DNA of 25,927 nt from assembly GCA_937888485.1 (NCBI GenBank), contig CALAQQ010000129.1, forward strand, positions 1-25,927. The letters are read 5' to 3'. Position 1 is the stretch's first letter. The number at the start of each line of letters is the position of its first letter. The translations under genes were made by a program, and so were the position numbers. Positions 1-8,094 of the stretch are shown piece after piece. Source of the stretch: an uncultured Clostridia bacterium (GTDB taxonomy: Bacteria; Bacillota; Clostridia; Oscillospirales; Acutalibacteraceae). The notes below the pieces were generated by a model that did not search any database, was not told where the DNA came from, and saw only the letters and a program-made list of their open reading frames with translations.

Positions 1-1
1 T

Positions 2-937
2 TTTCCGATTACTCACGGTTACACATCAATTCCGATGATTCAGTTTGATGCCGAAGCAGCAAATAAACATATGAGAAAACATAATGTTACGTTTGTTCTC
101 GGAGTTCCTAATATGTTTAAAAAGATGCTTGAAGAAAAGCATTTTGACGGTCCTCATCTCAAAAATCTTCGTCTTGTTTTTTGCGGTGGTGATGTTCTTC
201 CTGAAAGGCTTGTCAGAGATTTTAATAAAACTGTTGCTAAGAACGGAGGAAAAGGAAAGCTTTTCAGAGGTTACGGTCTGACAGAAGTATCATCTGTATG
301 CACTGTCAACAGATTTGATGCATCTCGTGAAGAATCTATCGGTAAGCCACTGCGTGATATTACCGTTGAAATCTGGGATGAAATGAAAAACAGTCTTCCT
401 GCAGGACAAACCGGTGAAATCGTTATCAAAGGCGATACAACCATGATTGGGTATTATAACGGTGATAACACTGTTAAAAACGACGGCGTTTATATTAACT
501 CCAAAGGTGAAAGATGGATTCTTACCGGTGACCTTGGTCATCTTGATTCAGACGGTTTTCTCTATTTTACCGGCAGAAAAAAACGTATGATTGTTATTTC
601 CGGATATAACGTTTATCCTGTTGATATTGAAAATGCAGTTATTCAGCTTCCGTTTATCAGTGAAGCCTGTGCTGTTCAAGGATATCAGAAGAATAAACCT
701 TGTGTTAAACTTTGCGTAACTCTTAAAGAACCTATGAATCATGAGGATGCAGTTGATAAGATTCAGACATTCTGTAAAAAGAATCTTGCTAAATTCTCTT
801 GCCCGAGAAAAATTGAGATTTTTGATTCTTTTCCCAGAACTAAAATGGCAAAGGTTGACTTTATGAAGTTATCCGATAAATATGAACCCGAAAAATCTGA
901 AAAGAAAGTATTTTCCAAAGAAAGGAATTTAAAATGA
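2..937 (+). CDS. AMP-dependent acyl-CoA synthetase (C-terminal part, 5' end outside window)
   Basis: The reading frame is open from base 2, so the gene begins upstream and about 311 residues remain. These cover the end of the large N-terminal domain and the whole C-terminal lid of an ANL-family adenylate-forming enzyme, which activates a carboxylic acid as acyl-AMP and transfers it to CoA. Visible family motifs, in order, are GYGLTE (ATP/adenine loop), LTGDLGHLD (the Asp that binds ribose), GRKKRMI at the hinge, GYNVYP, and near the end PRTKMAKV, which holds the lysine used for adenylation. The hinge and GYNVYP sequence favour a medium- or long-chain fatty acyl-CoA ligase, but the acid cannot be fixed because much of the acyl pocket lies in the missing part. 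Its stop overlaps the start of the cyclophilin gene by 4 bases (ATGA), indicating translational coupling. Confidence 0.88.
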   Translation, partial: FPITHGYTSIPMIQFDAEAANKHMRKHNVTFVLGVPNMFKKMLEEKHFDGPHLKNLRLVFCGGDVLPERLVRDFNKTVAKNGGKGKLFRGYGLTEVSSVCTVNRFDASREESIGKPLRDITVEIWDEMKNSLPAGQTGEIVIKGDTTMIGYYNGDNTVKNDGVYINSKGERWILTGDLGHLDSDGFLYFTGRKKRMIVISGYNVYPVDIENAVIQLPFISEACAVQGYQKNKPCVKLCVTLKEPMNHEDAVDKIQTFCKKNLAKFSCPRKIEIFDSFPRTKMAKVDFMKLSDKYEPEKSEKKVFSKERNLK

Positions 938-1530
938 GTAAGCAGATAAGAGAAATTCAGAGCGGTGATATTGTTGCTCTTATGAAAACCACTCTCGGCG
1001 ATATAAAAATTTTACTTTTTCCCGATGCTGCACCCAAGGCAGTTGAGAACTTCACCACTCATGCAAAAAACGGTTATTATACCGGAATTATTTTTCACAG
1101 AGTTATTCCTGATTTCATGATTCAGGGCGGTGATCCCACAGGAACAGGAAGAGGCGGTGAAAGCATTTGGGGCAGAAGCTTTGAAGATGAATTCAGTGTT
1201 GATTATCATAACATCAGAGGAGCTCTTTCAATGGCTAATGCAGGCCCCGGAACAAACGGAAGTCAGTTCTTTATTGTCCAGGCAAAAGAAGTTGACAGCG
1301 GTCTTATTTCGCAGATGGAACAGCTTTCTGACAGAGGTTTCCCGACTGAATGCGTTGAGGATTATAAAGCACTCGGAGGAACTCCCTGGCTTGATTTTAA
1401 ACATACTGTATTCGGTCAGGTTGTTGAAGGAATGGATGTTGTTGATGCGATTGCAACAGTAAAAACAGGTTTCGGTGATAAACCTGTTAATGATGTTGTT
1501 ATTCTCGGCATTGAAATTGAAAATGTATAA
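934..1530 (+). CDS. Cyclophilin-type peptidyl-prolyl cis-trans isomerase
   Basis: A 198-aa single-domain cyclophilin that would catalyse cis-trans isomerisation of X-Pro bonds during protein folding. Catalytic-site residues are present: FHRVIPDF with Arg56 and Phe61, Gln64 in MIQGG, QFFI at 111-114, Trp152 in PWLD (equivalent to the cyclosporin-binding Trp) and His157 in HTVFG. Between QFFI and HTVFG there is an insert of roughly 30 residues (about 118-150) rich in Asp, Glu and Gly; as I recall, such inserts are common in Firmicutes cyclophilins. No signal peptide or lipobox is seen, so it is probably cytoplasmic. The ATG overlaps the upstream stop by 4 bases and follows AAAGGAA. A strong hairpin terminator closes the unit. 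Confidence 0.95.
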   Translation: MSKQIREIQSGDIVALMKTTLGDIKILLFPDAAPKAVENFTTHAKNGYYTGIIFHRVIPDFMIQGGDPTGTGRGGESIWGRSFEDEFSVDYHNIRGALSMANAGPGTNGSQFFIVQAKEVDSGLISQMEQLSDRGFPTECVEDYKALGGTPWLDFKHTVFGQVVEGMDVVDAIATVKTGFGDKPVNDVVILGIEIENV

Positions 1531-1532
1531 AA

Positions 1533-1579
1533 TTATTTCCCCGATATTTCATCGAAATATCGGGGAAATAAATTTTTAT
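1533..1579. terminator. Bidirectional rho-independent terminator
   Basis: The arms 1533-1550 and 1554-1571 are a perfect 18-bp inverted repeat with a 3-base loop (ATC). It is followed on the plus strand by ATTTTTA and on the minus strand by TTTTATACATTTT. It lies between the convergent cyclophilin and PHP-domain genes and can serve both. Confidence 0.9.
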
Positions 1580-1582
1580 GGA

Positions 1583-3103
1583 TTAAAGATTACCGATTAT
1601 TCTTCCGATAAGACCTGCATATCTGTCAACGAGAGCAAATATAAAGTCCATAAAACCAAAATCAAGAATGAAATCATTGCCGTTGTCTGTTGCTTTGTCA
1701 GCATTAAGAGTGAATCCTTCAGTATAAACCATACCGCCCTCACCAAAGATTTCAGCTCTGACATAACCCTTGATTACATCTTCATAATCATTGAGGTCAA
1801 ATGCAAGGTCATCAGCTTTAGTTGTTGCAATAAGTTTACCGTCGGATATCCAACGAATAAGGAGAGCGTTTTCGGTATCAATTGTGATTGTATCTTCGAT
1901 TTCATTTACAGTTATTGATTTAATTGAAGGTCTTGTAGCAGTTGCAAGATAGCCTTCGCTGTCAAGTGCTGAATAGCTGACACCGACCTGACCGTCATCG
2001 CCGGATTTAATTATTTCTTCTCTTTCAGAATCATATTCTGTTACAAGAGTAGCAATTTTGTTGTAAAGGTCGGTTTCGCCATAAAATTCTTTGAGAGAAG
2101 CTGAAATCTGACTGAGTTCTTCGCGATTATGAATGCAGGTGCTCTGAGGAAGAATTTCACCTTTGACAAGAGCATTCTTAACACTTTCGCTTGTTTTTGT
2201 TTCTGCAAGAACAAGGAGACTGCCTGTATCAATTTTATCAAGCTGATGCGCGTCGCTTGTTGCGATTGCAGTTACAGTCTTACCGCTTTGAGCTGCTTTG
2301 GCAAGCATTATGTCCCAAAGTTTTCTGTCATATCTTGTTCTGCCGTCGCCTTTACTGTTGATATCAATACCGATGCATGATTCATATTTGTCGATATAAC
2401 CGTAAAATTTATTGATGTAATAGTTGTATGAAGGATTGCTCATATCATAAGCATCATCCTGATAGAGTTCATAACGTGCCTGAGTGTATTCACCGGGATG
2501 GTTGATAACAGAAATACCGCCTGCTTTATCTACACCAACAATAGCATTCTTATATCCGCTGGGCATGTTGTCTTCAAAAGGAGCAAACCAGCTGTTTACA
2601 TGAGCATTAACGGAAACTGCGTTATTTTCAATTCCGTAAGGTATACGAAGAATTTCACGACCGTCTGCAGCAACAAAATAATCATCGCCGTTAACAGTTT
2701 TCATTTCATAAGCCATGCCTTTGGGCAGGGTACCTTTTTCTTCGAGAAAAACAAGATTACCGTCAGTTTTGCCAACGAGAGACATAACAGATGTAACAAG
2801 AGTAGAATTTTTAGAACTATCAGTCCAGCTATTATCTGATATACCATGATCAGTAATAGCAACAATATCAAAACCTGTTTCATAATGACGCTCAATTGAA
2901 TTTATAAGCGTATCATCGCCATCACTTGCGTTAGTGTGGGTATGTAAAGCTGTTTTGTATTGTTTTACAGTTTCCCAATTAATGTTTTCATATGGATTAG
3001 TGATTGTGTAGCCTGCAGATTCATTTTCAGTAGCAAATGCAAACGGTATAAAGCCGATAAGCATTATTGCCGAAAGAATAACTGCGATTGATTTTTTGAA
3101 CAT
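1583..3103 (-). CDS. Secreted PHP-domain metallo-phosphoesterase-like protein
   Basis: 506 aa. Residues 1-25 form a clear Sec signal peptide (basic start, hydrophobic core, AFA cleavage site), so the protein is exported. The PHP (polymerase and histidinol phosphatase) metal-binding set looks complete: HTH at 54-56, ITDH with Asp85-His86, His168 in NAH, NHPGE with His202, and SDAH at 284-287. PHP enzymes hydrolyse phosphoesters with two or three metal ions; the substrate here is unknown. About 120 residues after residue 385 look like a beta-rich accessory domain, and the last 23 residues form a hydrophobic or amphipathic segment without an LPxTG motif. The ATG follows GGGAGGT at good spacing. 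It is transcribed alone, divergently from the propeller-like gene. Exported PHP proteins are less studied than cytoplasmic ones such as HisK or YciV. Confidence 0.85.
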   Translation of the reverse strand: MFKKSIAVILSAIMLIGFIPFAFATENESAGYTITNPYENINWETVKQYKTALHTHTNASDGDDTLINSIERHYETGFDIVAITDHGISDNSWTDSSKNSTLVTSVMSLVGKTDGNLVFLEEKGTLPKGMAYEMKTVNGDDYFVAADGREILRIPYGIENNAVSVNAHVNSWFAPFEDNMPSGYKNAIVGVDKAGGISVINHPGEYTQARYELYQDDAYDMSNPSYNYYINKFYGYIDKYESCIGIDINSKGDGRTRYDRKLWDIMLAKAAQSGKTVTAIATSDAHQLDKIDTGSLLVLAETKTSESVKNALVKGEILPQSTCIHNREELSQISASLKEFYGETDLYNKIATLVTEYDSEREEIIKSGDDGQVGVSYSALDSEGYLATATRPSIKSITVNEIEDTITIDTENALLIRWISDGKLIATTKADDLAFDLNDYEDVIKGYVRAEIFGEGGMVYTEGFTLNADKATDNGNDFILDFGFMDFIFALVDRYAGLIGRIIGNL

Positions 3104-3137
3104 TTTTTGTTACCTCCCATGTGATTTCTTGATTGAT

Positions 3138-3167
3138 ATTATATCATAATTATTTTTAATTTGTAAA
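3138..3167 (-). promoter_or_regulatory. Sigma-A-like promoter of the PHP-domain gene
   Basis: On the minus strand there is TTTACA (3162-3167), an 18-base spacer, then TATAAT (3138-3143), about 35 bases before the start codon. The -10 is perfect and the -35 has one mismatch. Confidence 0.6.
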
Positions 3168-3213
3168 TAGTAAACAAAAATTTATAATATATTTTGGATG
3201 GTGATTTAAAGTA

Positions 3214-3242
3214 TTGATTTGAATTTTATGCTTTAATATGAT
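3214..3242 (+). promoter_or_regulatory. Sigma-A-like promoter of the 3273-8052 gene cluster
   Basis: TTGATT (3214-3219), a 17-base spacer, then TATGAT (3237-3242), about 30 bases upstream of the ATG at 3273. I saw no comparably good promoter in the short gaps further down the cluster, so this probably drives all five genes. Confidence 0.6.
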
Positions 3243-3272
3243 AAAATTATAAAAAAAGAAAAAGGTGATAAT

Positions 3273-4145
3273 ATGTATATTATTAGAAAAATCTGGTCAA
3301 TTATAACTCTGCCGCTTTTATTAATTACAATTATAACAAGCCCTGTTGCTAAAAGTACTGATACGGCAGAGTTGATTTCAAAGGATTCTTTTGTTTTTGA
3401 AAAAGCTTTGCTTATGGGACAGGGGATAACAACAGACGGTGAATATTATTATACAAGCGGTTCTATTGCTGCACTTGATTTGACTGCACTTGCGAAATTT
3501 ACATTTGAAGATATGGAAATAGTAAAAAGTTCTGTTAATCCTCTTCCGAAAGATCTTTCCAAAAGAGGAAACGATCATATCGGCGGTATAAGCTGTTATA
3601 ATGGCAAAATTTATGCTGCAGTTGAGGACAGTGATGAATATATTTATCCCTGTATTGTAGTTTTTGACTGCGATACACTCAAAGCAACAGGCGAAGTTTA
3701 TAATCTTTCAGCCGAAATATATGACGACGGTGTGCCTTGGTGTGCTGTTGATCCCGAAACAGGTTATCTTTATGCTTCAAAATGGACTGAGGCAAAAACA
3801 ATTTATGCTTATGATATCAACGATAATATGAAGCTTGTGAAGGAAATACCTTTGACAGGACTCGGCGTTATTGACAGAATTCAGGGCGGTGAGTTTTATA
3901 ACGGAACTCTTTATCTTTCTAATGACATTGAAAATAACGGAAACATTAAAAATATTCTCAGCGTTGATGTTGATTCGGGTGAAGTAAGTTTATTTGCAGA
4001 AAGAGATGTCGGCGGAGATAATATTGAAGCGGAAGGATTAACTTTTGGTACGAACGAAGACGGTGCTGTTATGCATGTTCTTGATTATAATAAGGTAATC
4101 GGTATTTTTGTTCATCATTATAATGTAGAATTTAAGGAGGATTAA
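3273..4145 (+). CDS. Exported beta-propeller-like protein of unknown function
   Basis: 290 aa, first gene of a five-gene run. The N-terminus has a basic start and a long hydrophobic stretch (about residues 5-26) ending near SPVAKS, so it is exported or membrane-anchored. The rest consists of repeated strands of the type 'G-I-x-x-Y-N-G-K-I-Y-A-A' and 'G-Y-L-Y-A-S', with the pattern hydrophobic-Tyr-turn-Asp typical of WD40, YncE or SMP-30 type propellers. At 290 residues it could form a six- or seven-bladed propeller with short blades. No catalytic motif is recognised. A good Shine-Dalgarno (AAAGGTGAT) precedes the ATG. Its place before a GH43 enzyme suggests carbohydrate sensing or binding, which is inference only. 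Confidence 0.65.
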   Translation: MYIIRKIWSIITLPLLLITIITSPVAKSTDTAELISKDSFVFEKALLMGQGITTDGEYYYTSGSIAALDLTALAKFTFEDMEIVKSSVNPLPKDLSKRGNDHIGGISCYNGKIYAAVEDSDEYIYPCIVVFDCDTLKATGEVYNLSAEIYDDGVPWCAVDPETGYLYASKWTEAKTIYAYDINDNMKLVKEIPLTGLGVIDRIQGGEFYNGTLYLSNDIENNGNIKNILSVDVDSGEVSLFAERDVGGDNIEAEGLTFGTNEDGAVMHVLDYNKVIGIFVHHYNVEFKED

Positions 4146-4148
4146 GCT

Positions 4149-4997
4149 TTGAAATTTAAGGATATCAATATACGCGACCCTTATGTTTTACCTTACGACG
4201 GCAAATATTATCTTTACGGTACGAGAGGTTCAACCGCATGGTGCAGTGCTGCGGGTCTTGATGTTTATGTAAGCGACGATCTTGAAAGCTGGAGTGAACC
4301 TCACGAGTGTTTTACTGTTACAAAAGATTTTTGGGCAAATAAAGAAGTCTGGGCTCCGGAAGTACATATTTACAAGGACAAATTCTATATGTTTGTTTCT
4401 CTGCGTTCAGATACAAGAGCCAGAGGAACTCAGATATTAAGAAGTGATTCACCAATGGGTCCGTTTTTGCCTTTTACAGATGATGCAATAACTCCGAAAG
4501 AATGGGAATGTCTTGACGGAACTTTTTACATCAGCAAAAAAGGTGAACCATATATTGTTTTTTGTCATGAATGGGTTCAGGTTACAGACGGTGAAATATG
4601 TGCAATGAAGCTTTCTGATGATTTGTCTCATCCTGTTGGCGAACCTGTTATTCTTTTCAGAGCATCTGAACCGTTCTGGGCGGATAAATCAAGAGATAAA
4701 TTTATAACTGACGGTCCGTTTATGTATAGAACAAATTGCGGTAAACTGCTTATGATTTGGTCAACGTTTACTCAAAGCGGATATGTTCAGGCTATAGCTC
4801 ATTCCGATAATGATGATATTGACGGCAATTGGGTTCACGAAGATTTACTGTTTGAAAAAGACGGCGGTCATGGAATGATATTCAATGATTATAATGATAA
4901 CAAATATCTTATCCTTCATTCACCCAACGAAAACCCACTGGAACGTCCCGTTTTATTCGGTATAAAAGAAGAAAACGGAACTCTTGTATTAAAGTAA
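4149..4997 (+). CDS. Glycoside hydrolase family 43 (arabinosidase/xylosidase-type)
   Basis: 282 aa with no signal peptide, so a cytoplasmic five-bladed propeller glycosidase acting on arabinose- or xylose-containing oligosaccharides. The start is TTG at 4149: AAGGAGG sits at 4134-4140, 8 bases upstream, and no nearby ATG fits. Family features are RDPYVL with the general base Asp10, VWAPEVH at 68-73, ECLDGTF with the pKa-modulating Asp123, ITDGPF at 187-191, and GGHGM at 239-243. The general acid in most GH43 enzymes is Glu in 'TEGP'; here it reads TDGP (Asp188). The length equals a bare catalytic domain without a C-terminal beta-sandwich. It starts 3 bases after the preceding gene, indicating coupling. 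The exact linkage cut cannot be told from the sequence. Confidence 0.9.
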   Translation: MKFKDINIRDPYVLPYDGKYYLYGTRGSTAWCSAAGLDVYVSDDLESWSEPHECFTVTKDFWANKEVWAPEVHIYKDKFYMFVSLRSDTRARGTQILRSDSPMGPFLPFTDDAITPKEWECLDGTFYISKKGEPYIVFCHEWVQVTDGEICAMKLSDDLSHPVGEPVILFRASEPFWADKSRDKFITDGPFMYRTNCGKLLMIWSTFTQSGYVQAIAHSDNDDIDGNWVHEDLLFEKDGGHGMIFNDYNDNKYLILHSPNENPLERPVLFGIKEENGTLVLK

Positions 4998-5012
4998 TCG
5001 GAGCTGATAAAA

Positions 5013-6470
5013 ATGAAAAAAGTAATTTCTTTTGTTTTGGTTTTGTCTGTACTTTTGTTTTCATTTCTTCCGGCTTTTGCTGAGAGCAATGAAAAACATG
5101 ATATATCAGAATGTGAAACCTATCCTGTTATTCTTATAAGAGGCATGGATTTCGGAGGACTTACCGTTGATTACGGAACAGAAAATGCAAAGCCTGCCAT
5201 TAATGCTGATGTACCTGAAATAATAAAATCTGTTCTTAAGGGGTTATTTACAGGACTTTTCACTTTTAACATTGATAATACTTTTGAGATTGTTTTTGAT
5301 TGTGCATATGATATATTTAAATTCATGTCAATTGATAAAAATGGTGAATCGGTTTATAATGTCGGTCAACCTAAATATCCTGAAAGCGCAGATAATTATG
5401 AGGAACTCTGTAACGGCGACTGGGGTGAGTTCGGCATGGTAAGAACCTGTGTTGAAAAGCTTCCTGACGGGCATACATATTATTTAAACTATGACTGGCG
5501 CCTTGATCCTTTTGTTATATCCGATGAAATAAATGAACTCGTAAATACTGCAACAGAAGAAACGGGACACGATAAAGTGAATATTGTATGTTGCAGTATG
5601 GGCGGTCTGATGACTGTTGCTTATCTTACGGAATACGGATATGAAAAGGTTAACAGATGTCTTTTTATGTCATCAACCTTCTGTGGTGCGCAGGTAGCAT
5701 CCGATCTTCTTTGCGGTAAAATGGAAATAACTGCTGATAATTTATATAATTTCATTTTTAGTCTTGTCAAAGGTAAACCTGTGGTTGAGCTTCTTTTTGA
5801 GAGTCTCAAAAAGATTGGCTTATTTGACGGATTAACAAAGATAACGGATTTTATAATCGAAAATTATAAAGATGAAATTTATAATGACGTCGTCAAACCT
5901 GTTTTCGGTAATATGTTATCTCTCTGGGGACTTGTTCAGCCTGAGGATTATGAATCAGCAAAGAATTTTATTTTCGGCGATAAAACAGAAGAATACTCCG
6001 TTTTGATTTCAAAGGCAGACAAGCTCAATGAAATGATGAAGGGCAGAACAGAACTTATCAATAATATGATTGAAGACGGTGTTGAAATAGCTGTAGTTGC
6101 ACATTATGATACTCCTCTTGCTCCTGTATATGAGAATGCTGATTTCAACGGTGACGGAACACTTGAAACATATCAGATGTCGGGTTATGCAACAGTTGCA
6201 AAATACGGTGAAACTCTCGGTGATGATTATATTTGCGAAAACTCGAAATATCTTTCACCTGACAGAGTTGTAGATGTTTCAACAGCTCTATTTCCAGAAT
6301 ATACTTATATTATTAAAGGTGCGACACATGTCGGAGGAAACTACGGTTCTGAATATGCCGATTTTCTGATATGGCTTCTGACCTATGACGGTGAGTTTTA
6401 TGCAGGTGTAAGCGAGAGATATCCGCAGTTTATGGTTTCGGATTCGGAATTAACTCTCAGTCCGTTTTAA
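5013..6470 (+). CDS. Secreted LCAT-like alpha/beta hydrolase (lipase or acyltransferase)
   Basis: 485 aa. Residues 1-23 form a textbook signal peptide ending in AFA. The mature protein resembles lecithin:cholesterol acyltransferase-like lipases: IRGMDFGG early (oxyanion region), YDWRLDP at 160-166 (an LCAT hallmark), a nucleophile elbow CCSMGGLM with Ser195, GDGTL at 380-384 where LCAT-type enzymes carry their catalytic Asp, and ATHVGG with His439 near the end. The elbow is C-x-S-x-G rather than G-x-S-x-G. DFNGDGTLE also resembles the first half of a calcium loop. The stretch between about 225 and 330 could form the lid. Probable role: hydrolysis or transfer of acyl groups from lipids outside the cell. 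It starts 15 bases after GH43, with CGGAG as the ribosome site. Confidence 0.8.
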   Translation: MKKVISFVLVLSVLLFSFLPAFAESNEKHDISECETYPVILIRGMDFGGLTVDYGTENAKPAINADVPEIIKSVLKGLFTGLFTFNIDNTFEIVFDCAYDIFKFMSIDKNGESVYNVGQPKYPESADNYEELCNGDWGEFGMVRTCVEKLPDGHTYYLNYDWRLDPFVISDEINELVNTATEETGHDKVNIVCCSMGGLMTVAYLTEYGYEKVNRCLFMSSTFCGAQVASDLLCGKMEITADNLYNFIFSLVKGKPVVELLFESLKKIGLFDGLTKITDFIIENYKDEIYNDVVKPVFGNMLSLWGLVQPEDYESAKNFIFGDKTEEYSVLISKADKLNEMMKGRTELINNMIEDGVEIAVVAHYDTPLAPVYENADFNGDGTLETYQMSGYATVAKYGETLGDDYICENSKYLSPDRVVDVSTALFPEYTYIIKGATHVGGNYGSEYADFLIWLLTYDGEFYAGVSERYPQFMVSDSELTLSPF

Positions 6471-6482
6471 TCAGGTGAAATT

Positions 6483-7553
6483 ATGAAAAAAATCGGCAGA
6501 CAGGTATTGTTAATTTCAACAAGTGAAGATAATCCAAGAAACGGTGAAGGATCTTTTATACGATTGAAAAACGGAGCGATAATGTTCGGGTTTACTGAAT
6601 TTATCGGTGAAACCCGTGAAGATGAAGAAAATGCAAGAATATCATATATTGTTTCGTACGACGAAGGCGAAACATGGTCTGATAGAAAGATTTTATTTGA
6701 AAAACCTTTTGGTTCAATTAATATTATGTGTCTTTCGTTTATAAGGATGAATAATGACGATATCGGTGCATTTTATATTGTTAAGAATAATGACGGAACA
6801 GATAAAATTGTTTTTACACGTTCGGATGATGAAGGCAAAACATGGAGTGAACCGATAAGTTGTTTGGATTGTCTTGATGTTCAGGATTATTATGTTTTGA
6901 ATAATGACAGGGTTATTAAGCTTGATAACGGCAGAATCATTCTTCCAATGGCAAGACATACGATTCATGGAGGATTTGAGAATTTTGCTCCCGGTGTTAT
7001 TTGTTTCTTTGTTTCTGATGATGACGGTAACACTTGGTATAAAACCGAAACTGAGTTTCCTTGTCCGTTCAAGAATAATATTGACGGTTATGAAGAACCG
7101 GGTTTGTATGTTTTTTCTGACGGTAAAATATGGTGTTATATAAGAACAGATATCGGTTTTCAGTTTGAAGCATTTTCTGAAGATAACGGCATAACCTGGA
7201 CTTTCCCTGAACCGAATATGTTTTTTTCTTCAGCTTGTTCTCCGATGCTTGTGAAAGACTGCGGTAAATATACTGTTGCAGTGTTTAATCCTATACCTGA
7301 ACATTCGCTCAGAAAAGATAGTGAACCTTGGGGCAGAACACCGTATGTTATCGCTGTAAGTGATGACGGGGGTGTGACTTTTGAAAAAGATAGACTTTTT
7401 TATCTTGAGGATGATTTAGACAACGGGTACTGTTATCCTGCAATTTACAATGAAGATAATTATTTCCTTGTTGCATATTATCATAGCTTCGGAACGGATA
7501 ATTGTCTCAATTGTTGCAAGATTATAAAGATTATGCACGATGAGATTTCTTGA
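6483..7553 (+). CDS. BNR-repeat sialidase-like protein
   Basis: 356 aa with no signal peptide. Five Asp-box (BNR) repeats of the form S-x-D-x-G-x-T-W/F lie at residues 58-65, 114-121, 178-185, 232-239 and 293-300, the regular spacing of a six-bladed sialidase-type propeller. Sialidase-like features include an Arg near the start (GSFIRL, in the position of the F/Y-R-I-P motif), EEPG at 204-207 and YIRTD with Arg221. Classical exo-alpha-sialidases are usually exported; this one looks cytoplasmic and its FRIP motif is altered, so it may be an exo-sialidase for imported sugars or a related enzyme of the BNR_2 group with another substrate. It begins 12 bases after the lipase gene with AGGTGA as the ribosome site. 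Confidence 0.78.
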   Translation: MKKIGRQVLLISTSEDNPRNGEGSFIRLKNGAIMFGFTEFIGETREDEENARISYIVSYDEGETWSDRKILFEKPFGSINIMCLSFIRMNNDDIGAFYIVKNNDGTDKIVFTRSDDEGKTWSEPISCLDCLDVQDYYVLNNDRVIKLDNGRIILPMARHTIHGGFENFAPGVICFFVSDDDGNTWYKTETEFPCPFKNNIDGYEEPGLYVFSDGKIWCYIRTDIGFQFEAFSEDNGITWTFPEPNMFFSSACSPMLVKDCGKYTVAVFNPIPEHSLRKDSEPWGRTPYVIAVSDDGGVTFEKDRLFYLEDDLDNGYCYPAIYNEDNYFLVAYYHSFGTDNCLNCCKIIKIMHDEIS

Positions 7554-7569
7554 TTTATGAGAGGGTATC

Positions 7570-8052
7570 ATGGTTGAAATTATTGAACAATATGCAAGAA
7601 CATATTCACAGCCTCCAACAAAGGAAAGAATTGCCGGAAGGGGACTTGTTTTTGAGAACGGGAAAATTCTTCTTTCCTATGAAAAAAACACTGATGTATA
7701 TATGACTCCCGGAGGCGGACTTGAGAACGGAGAGACGCTTGAAGAATGCTGTGTAAGAGAACTTCGTGAAGAAGCCGGATATGAAGTGAAACCTATAGAT
7801 CATTTTCTTGTAATTAATGAATATTGCTTTGATACTCTCTATGTCAGCAATTACTTTATCTGTCAAAAAACAGGAGAATGCAGTCAGTCGTTAACCGATA
7901 TTGAAATTGAACATGGTATTACTCCGGTCTGGGTTGATTTTGATAAAGCAATTGAAATCTTTTCGGATTATCCAAATAAAAGAGAGGATATTGCAAGTCT
8001 CTATCTTCGTGAATTTACTGTGCTTAATAAATTATTATCACATATTAAATAA
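7570..8052 (+). CDS. Nudix hydrolase
   Basis: 160 aa. The Nudix box is complete: Gly49, Glu55, Arg63-Glu64, Glu67-Glu68 and Gly70, matching G-x5-E-x7-R-E-U-x-E-E-x-G-U. Such enzymes cleave nucleoside diphosphates linked to another group, using Mg2+ or Mn2+ bound by the box glutamates. The substrate cannot be read from the sequence; the PGGGLE preceding the box is common in small MutT-like proteins. It is the last gene of the 3273-8052 run, 16 bases after the sialidase-like gene, with GAGGG before the ATG, and is followed at once by a strong terminator. Membership in the cluster could mean a nucleotide-sugar substrate, but this is a guess. Confidence 0.93.
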   Translation: MVEIIEQYARTYSQPPTKERIAGRGLVFENGKILLSYEKNTDVYMTPGGGLENGETLEECCVRELREEAGYEVKPIDHFLVINEYCFDTLYVSNYFICQKTGECSQSLTDIEIEHGITPVWVDFDKAIEIFSDYPNKREDIASLYLREFTVLNKLLSHIK

Positions 8053-8091
8053 AAAAACGAACCTGTTCATTTTGAACAGGTTCGTTTTTAT
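8053..8091. terminator. Bidirectional rho-independent terminator
   Basis: Arms 8053-8069 and 8073-8089 pair over 17 bp around a TTT loop. The plus strand ends in TTTTT and the minus strand in a run of seven T. It ends the Nudix cluster on the plus strand and tRNA-Leu on the minus strand. Confidence 0.92.
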
Positions 8092-8094
8092 ATA

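Noticed and set aside
1475..1918. Open frame of 147 codons on the plus strand
   Set aside because: It runs across the end of the cyclophilin gene, the terminator and the antisense of the PHP gene; no ribosome site and no recognisable product.
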